From NCBI GenBank assembly GCA_023443985.1, contig JAEZSJ010000403.1, positions 1 through 7,827 on the forward strand: 7,827 bases of DNA, read 5' to 3'. A program made the translations under genes and the position numbers. The notes beneath the pieces are model-generated. The model saw only the letters and a list, made by a program, of their open reading frames with translations, ran no database searches and was not told the origin of the DNA. Shown in pieces: positions 5,315-7,827 of this stretch. This DNA comes from Verrucomicrobiota bacterium (GTDB lineage Bacteria; Verrucomicrobiota; Verrucomicrobiia; Opitutales; Opitutaceae). How positions within the stretch are numbered: the first letter of the stretch is position 1; each line of letters begins with the position of its first letter.

Positions 5315-7714
5315 TCACTCGGCGCGGAGGGCGACCAGCGGGTCAACCCGGGTGGCGCGCCGGGCGGGGATCAGGCAGGCCAGCGTGGCGACGGCGAGCA
5401 GGGCGCCCGCGACGAGGACGAAGACGAGGCCGGCGTCGGCGAGGCGGGTGCCGTAGAGCTGGCTCGCCAGACCGTAGCCGGCGGCGATGCTGCCGAGCGC
5501 GCCAAGGAGGATGCCGAGCAGGACCAGCCACAGGCCGCCGCGGAGGACCTGTTGGAGAACATCGCGCGCATCGGCGCCGAGCGCGAGGCGCACGCCGATC
5601 TCCCGGGTGCGTTGGGTGACCGAATACGCCATCACGCCGTAGAGACCGACGCACGCGAGCGTGATGGCGATGCCCGCGAAGGTGCCGACGAGGATGAGCA
5701 TCGTGCGCCGCAGGCGCAGGGTGAAGGCGTTGTCGATCGCCTGTCGCATGGTGCGGAGGTTGGCGATCGGCTGGTCGGGATCGACGGCGCGCACGGCCCG
5801 GCGGATGCCCTCGGCGAGGGCAAGGGGCGAGCCGTGGGCGCGCACGGCGATGCTGATCGTCCAAGGAAAGTCGATCGTCGGCAGGTAGAGCATCGGCGGT
5901 GGCGGCACGTCGGGCTGGTAGAGGCTCATGTTGCCGACAATGCCGACGACCTCGCGGTCGACATCCTTGAAGCGGACATGGCGGCCGAGCGGGTCGGCCT
6001 CGGCGAAGAGCTGGCGGGCGAGGGCCTGGTTGATGACCACGACCTTGGCGGCGCCCTCGAGGCTGTCGGCTTCGGTGAGGTTGCGCCCGCGCAGCAGCGG
6101 GGTGCCGAGCGCCGCGAAGATGTCGCCGGCGATGCCGTCGAAGCCGGTGTTGGAGTCGGACTTGGGATCGGCGAGCTCGGAGCGGCGGATGGTGTCGCCG
6201 TAGAAGTTGCGGTTGTTGAACGGCGCGGAGGAGGTCATGCCGGCGGTGGCCACGCCGGGGAGGGCGGCGATCTCGCGGAGGACCGACTGGATGAAGCGGA
6301 CGCGGTGGGCGGGCGTGGGCGCGGAGTCGCTGTTCTGGGTGAGGTCGAACATCAGGACGTTCTCGCGGCTCAGGCCGAGGTCGGTGCGCAGCGTCATCAT
6401 GAAGCTGCGCAGCAGCAGCCCGGCGGAGAAGAGGAGGACGACGGTGAGGGCGGTCTCGCTCACGATGAAGAGGCGCTGGAGGCGCTGGCGGGAGGCGCCG
6501 GAGGAGCCGCGGGTGCTCTCCTTGAGGTCGTGGGAGAGCTCGGGGCGGGCGACGCGCCAGGCGGGCACGAGGCCGAAGAGGATCCCGGTGGCGAGGGAGA
6601 CGAACAGGGTGAACGCCAGCACCTCGCCGTGGAGGCTCACCCCGATCGAGGTGCCGAGCGCGCCGGTGGCGTACCGGATGAGCGGCCCCATCGCGTAGGT
6701 GGCGACCAGCAGGCCGGCGGCGCCGCCCAGCACGGAGAGCAGGGTGCTCTCGACCAGGAGCAGGCGGACGACACGGCCGGCGCTGGCGCCGAGCGCGATG
6801 CGCACGGCGATCTCGGTCTGGCGCGTCGCCGCGCGGGCGAGGAGGAGGTTGGCGACGTTGGCGCAGGCGATGAGGAGCACGACCGCGACGATCGCCATGA
6901 GCATCAGGAGATAGGGCCGGGAGCCGGAGGTGTTGGAGTCGTGGAGGGAGACGACGTTGACGGTCCAGCCGGATTTGTTCGGAGGATACAGCGCGTCGAG
7001 CTGGCGGGCGGCGGCGGCAAGCTCGGCCTGCGCCTGGACGATGGTGGCGCCGGGCCGGAGCCGGCCGAAGACGGCGCAGACGTAGTTGTAGTTTCGTTGC
7101 TGCTTGTACTCGGCGGCGCCGATGGCCGCCGGGATCAGGAACTCGGCGGGATCGCTGTTCAGGGCGTCCGGCGCGAGCACGCCGACCACGGTGTAGTTGC
7201 GGCCGTCGAGGCGGATCGGGCGGCCGATGATGGCGGGATCGCCGGCGAAGCGGCGCTGCCAGGACTCGTGGCTGAGGATGGCGACAAAGTTGTCGCCGCC
7301 GGCCGCGTCCTCCTCCGCGGTGAAGTCGCGCCCGAGCTTGGGCCGCAGCCGGAACACGCGCAGATAGTCGGCGGTGACCGCGTAGCCGGAGATCTGGGCG
7401 GGCTCGGCGACGCCGGAGAGGTTGAAGGCGACGTTGTGCAGCGCCGCGATGGACTCGAGCGACCTGGCGTGCTGCTGCCAGTCGAGGAACGTGCCGCCGT
7501 CGGCCGCGTTGCGCGCGCCCGGGGTGGGGGCGTGGTAGAGCTGGACGATGCGCCCGGACTCCGGATACGGCAGCGGCGAGAGCAGGACGGCCTGCACGAC
7601 GCTGAAGATCGCGGTGTTGGCGCCGATCCCGAGGGCCAGCGTGAGGATGGCGACGGCGGCGAAGCCGGGAGTCTTGACGAGCTGACGGACGGCGTAGCGG
7701 AGGTCCTGGAGCAT
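5315..7714 (-). CDS. ADOP-family ABC transporter permease (MacB/FtsX type), complete, 799 residues
   Basis: This is a complete gene from ATG (7712-7714) to TGA (5315-5317), with a length typical of the family. The start is fixed by the family N-terminus MLQDLRYAVRQLVKTPGF, which leads into helix 1 (about 18-40, with TLALGIGANTAIF) and the motif SPLPYPESGRIV. Next come a MacB-like periplasmic core (about 50-260), FtsX helices 2-4 (about 268-293, 317-345, 363-386), helix 5 (about 412-438), a second periplasmic core (about 442-665), FtsX helices 6-8 (about 672-697, 726-751, 761-782) and the tail PARRATRVDPLVALRAE. Coupling motifs occur in both halves (IRIALGASAGRVVRLLL; VRLALGADARDVLQQVL), so both halves could contact an ATPase. 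No ATP-binding domain is present. A permease ends 43 bases upstream, suggesting co-transcription with it, while the 533 bases downstream suggest the unit ends here. The substrate is unknown. Confidence 0.96.
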   Translation of the reverse strand: MLQDLRYAVRQLVKTPGFAAVAILTLALGIGANTAIFSVVQAVLLSPLPYPESGRIVQLYHAPTPGARNAADGGTFLDWQQHARSLESIAALHNVAFNLSGVAEPAQISGYAVTADYLRVFRLRPKLGRDFTAEEDAAGGDNFVAILSHESWQRRFAGDPAIIGRPIRLDGRNYTVVGVLAPDALNSDPAEFLIPAAIGAAEYKQQRNYNYVCAVFGRLRPGATIVQAQAELAAAARQLDALYPPNKSGWTVNVVSLHDSNTSGSRPYLLMLMAIVAVVLLIACANVANLLLARAATRQTEIAVRIALGASAGRVVRLLLVESTLLSVLGGAAGLLVATYAMGPLIRYATGALGTSIGVSLHGEVLAFTLFVSLATGILFGLVPAWRVARPELSHDLKESTRGSSGASRQRLQRLFIVSETALTVVLLFSAGLLLRSFMMTLRTDLGLSRENVLMFDLTQNSDSAPTPAHRVRFIQSVLREIAALPGVATAGMTSSAPFNNRNFYGDTIRRSELADPKSDSNTGFDGIAGDIFAALGTPLLRGRNLTEADSLEGAAKVVVINQALARQLFAEADPLGRHVRFKDVDREVVGIVGNMSLYQPDVPPPPMLYLPTIDFPWTISIAVRAHGSPLALAEGIRRAVRAVDPDQPIANLRTMRQAIDNAFTLRLRRTMLILVGTFAGIAITLACVGLYGVMAYSVTQRTREIGVRLALGADARDVLQQVLRGGLWLVLLGILLGALGSIAAGYGLASQLYGTRLADAGLVFVLVAGALLAVATLACLIPARRATRVDPLVALRAE

Positions 7715-7757
7715 CGGGGGCGACGGCGGCGGATTACAGCGCGGGTGGCGGGGGCGG
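7715..7757 (-). other. 43-base gap and leader of the 799-residue permease
   Basis: This gap lies between the stop of the rightmost permease and the ATG at 7714. On the coding strand it is C-rich, ending GTCGCCCCCG before the ATG, with no Shine-Dalgarno sequence. I see no promoter or terminator, which fits read-through from the upstream permease. Confidence 0.5.
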
Positions 7758-7827
7758 TCACTCGGCGCGCAGCGCGATCAGGGGAGCGGTGCGCGCCGCG
7801 CGGTGGGCGGGGAGGTAGCTGGCGACC
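7758..7827 (-). CDS. C-terminal end of a further ADOP-family permease, cut by window edge
   Basis: Only the last 22 codons and the TGA (7758-7760) are inside the window. They read VASYLPAHRAARTAPLIALRAE, which lines up with the tails of the two complete permeases here (PARRATRVDPLVALRAE or ...RAD) and places this as the end of the last FtsX helix plus the short cytoplasmic tail. It differs from them at several normally conserved positions (AHRAARTAPLI in place of ARRATRVDPLV), so it is a divergent paralogue rather than a recent copy. Family membership is inferred from this tail alone; the remainder of the gene lies to the right. Confidence 0.8.
   Translation of the reverse strand, partial: VASYLPAHRAARTAPLIALRAE

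Noticed and set aside
5010..5318. N-terminal extension of the small 62-residue frame to 165 residues
   Set aside because: The extra part is rich in proline, arginine and serine, runs through the inverted repeats and the hairpin, and starts inside the last bases of the neighbouring permease. It does not look coding.
5227..5619. A 130-codon plus-strand frame rich in R and G
   Set aside because: It overlaps the C-terminal end of the 799-residue permease on the opposite strand and is an arginine-glycine low-complexity shadow.
6207..6698. A 163-codon plus-strand frame
   Set aside because: It is fully antisense to the 799-residue permease, with R/S-rich composition and no domain features.
7159..7761. 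A 200-codon minus-strand frame overlapping the start of the 799-residue permease
   Set aside because: It is a shifted frame within the permease gene, rich in S, P, A and R, and the permease frame there carries the conserved family N-terminus.
1..7827. CRISPR array, insertion sequence, rRNA or phage signals
   Set aside because: There are no regularly spaced repeats, no terminal inverted repeats with a transposase, and no RNA gene. The repeated DNA blocks seen are explained by paralogous permease domains.

Overview
The window is a tandem array of large integral-membrane permease genes, all read leftwards on the minus strand. Each complete member has the layout of the ADOP family (acidobacterial duplicated orphan permease; MacB/FtsX-type ABC permease). 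That layout is an N-terminal membrane helix, a MacB-like periplasmic core, an FtsX-like three-helix block, then the same arrangement a second time, about 800 residues in all. The DNA is very GC-rich (roughly 70% by eye) with strong G/C preference at third codon positions. ADOP arrays in such DNA are known mainly from Acidobacteriota, Opitutaceae-type Verrucomicrobiota and some Gemmatimonadota. One of these is the likely source, but the window has no phylogenetic marker and the assignment is inference.

Layout from right to left, the direction of transcription: the last 22 codons of a first permease (7758-7827); a 43-base gap; a complete 799-residue permease (5315-7714); a 533-base intergenic region; a complete 827-residue permease (2298-4781); a 56-base gap; and a fourth permease (1-2241) of which 747 codons are visible and the C-terminal end lies outside the window. 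The intergenic region holds a GC-rich hairpin just after the 799-residue gene, several short inverted repeats, and a candidate 62-residue single-pass membrane protein (4821-5009) that ends 39 bases before the 827-residue gene. It looks like the boundary between two transcription units, the second consisting of the small gene and the two left-hand permeases.

No ATP-binding subunit, membrane-fusion protein, regulator, RNA gene, insertion sequence or CRISPR array is visible. The permeases must borrow an ATPase from elsewhere or act without one; their substrates cannot be told from sequence. The three visible permease starts have pyrimidine-rich leaders with no Shine-Dalgarno sequence. I see no clearly new multi-gene system. 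The points most worth a second look are the candidate small membrane gene, the structured intergenic region, and the marked divergence among neighbouring paralogues.
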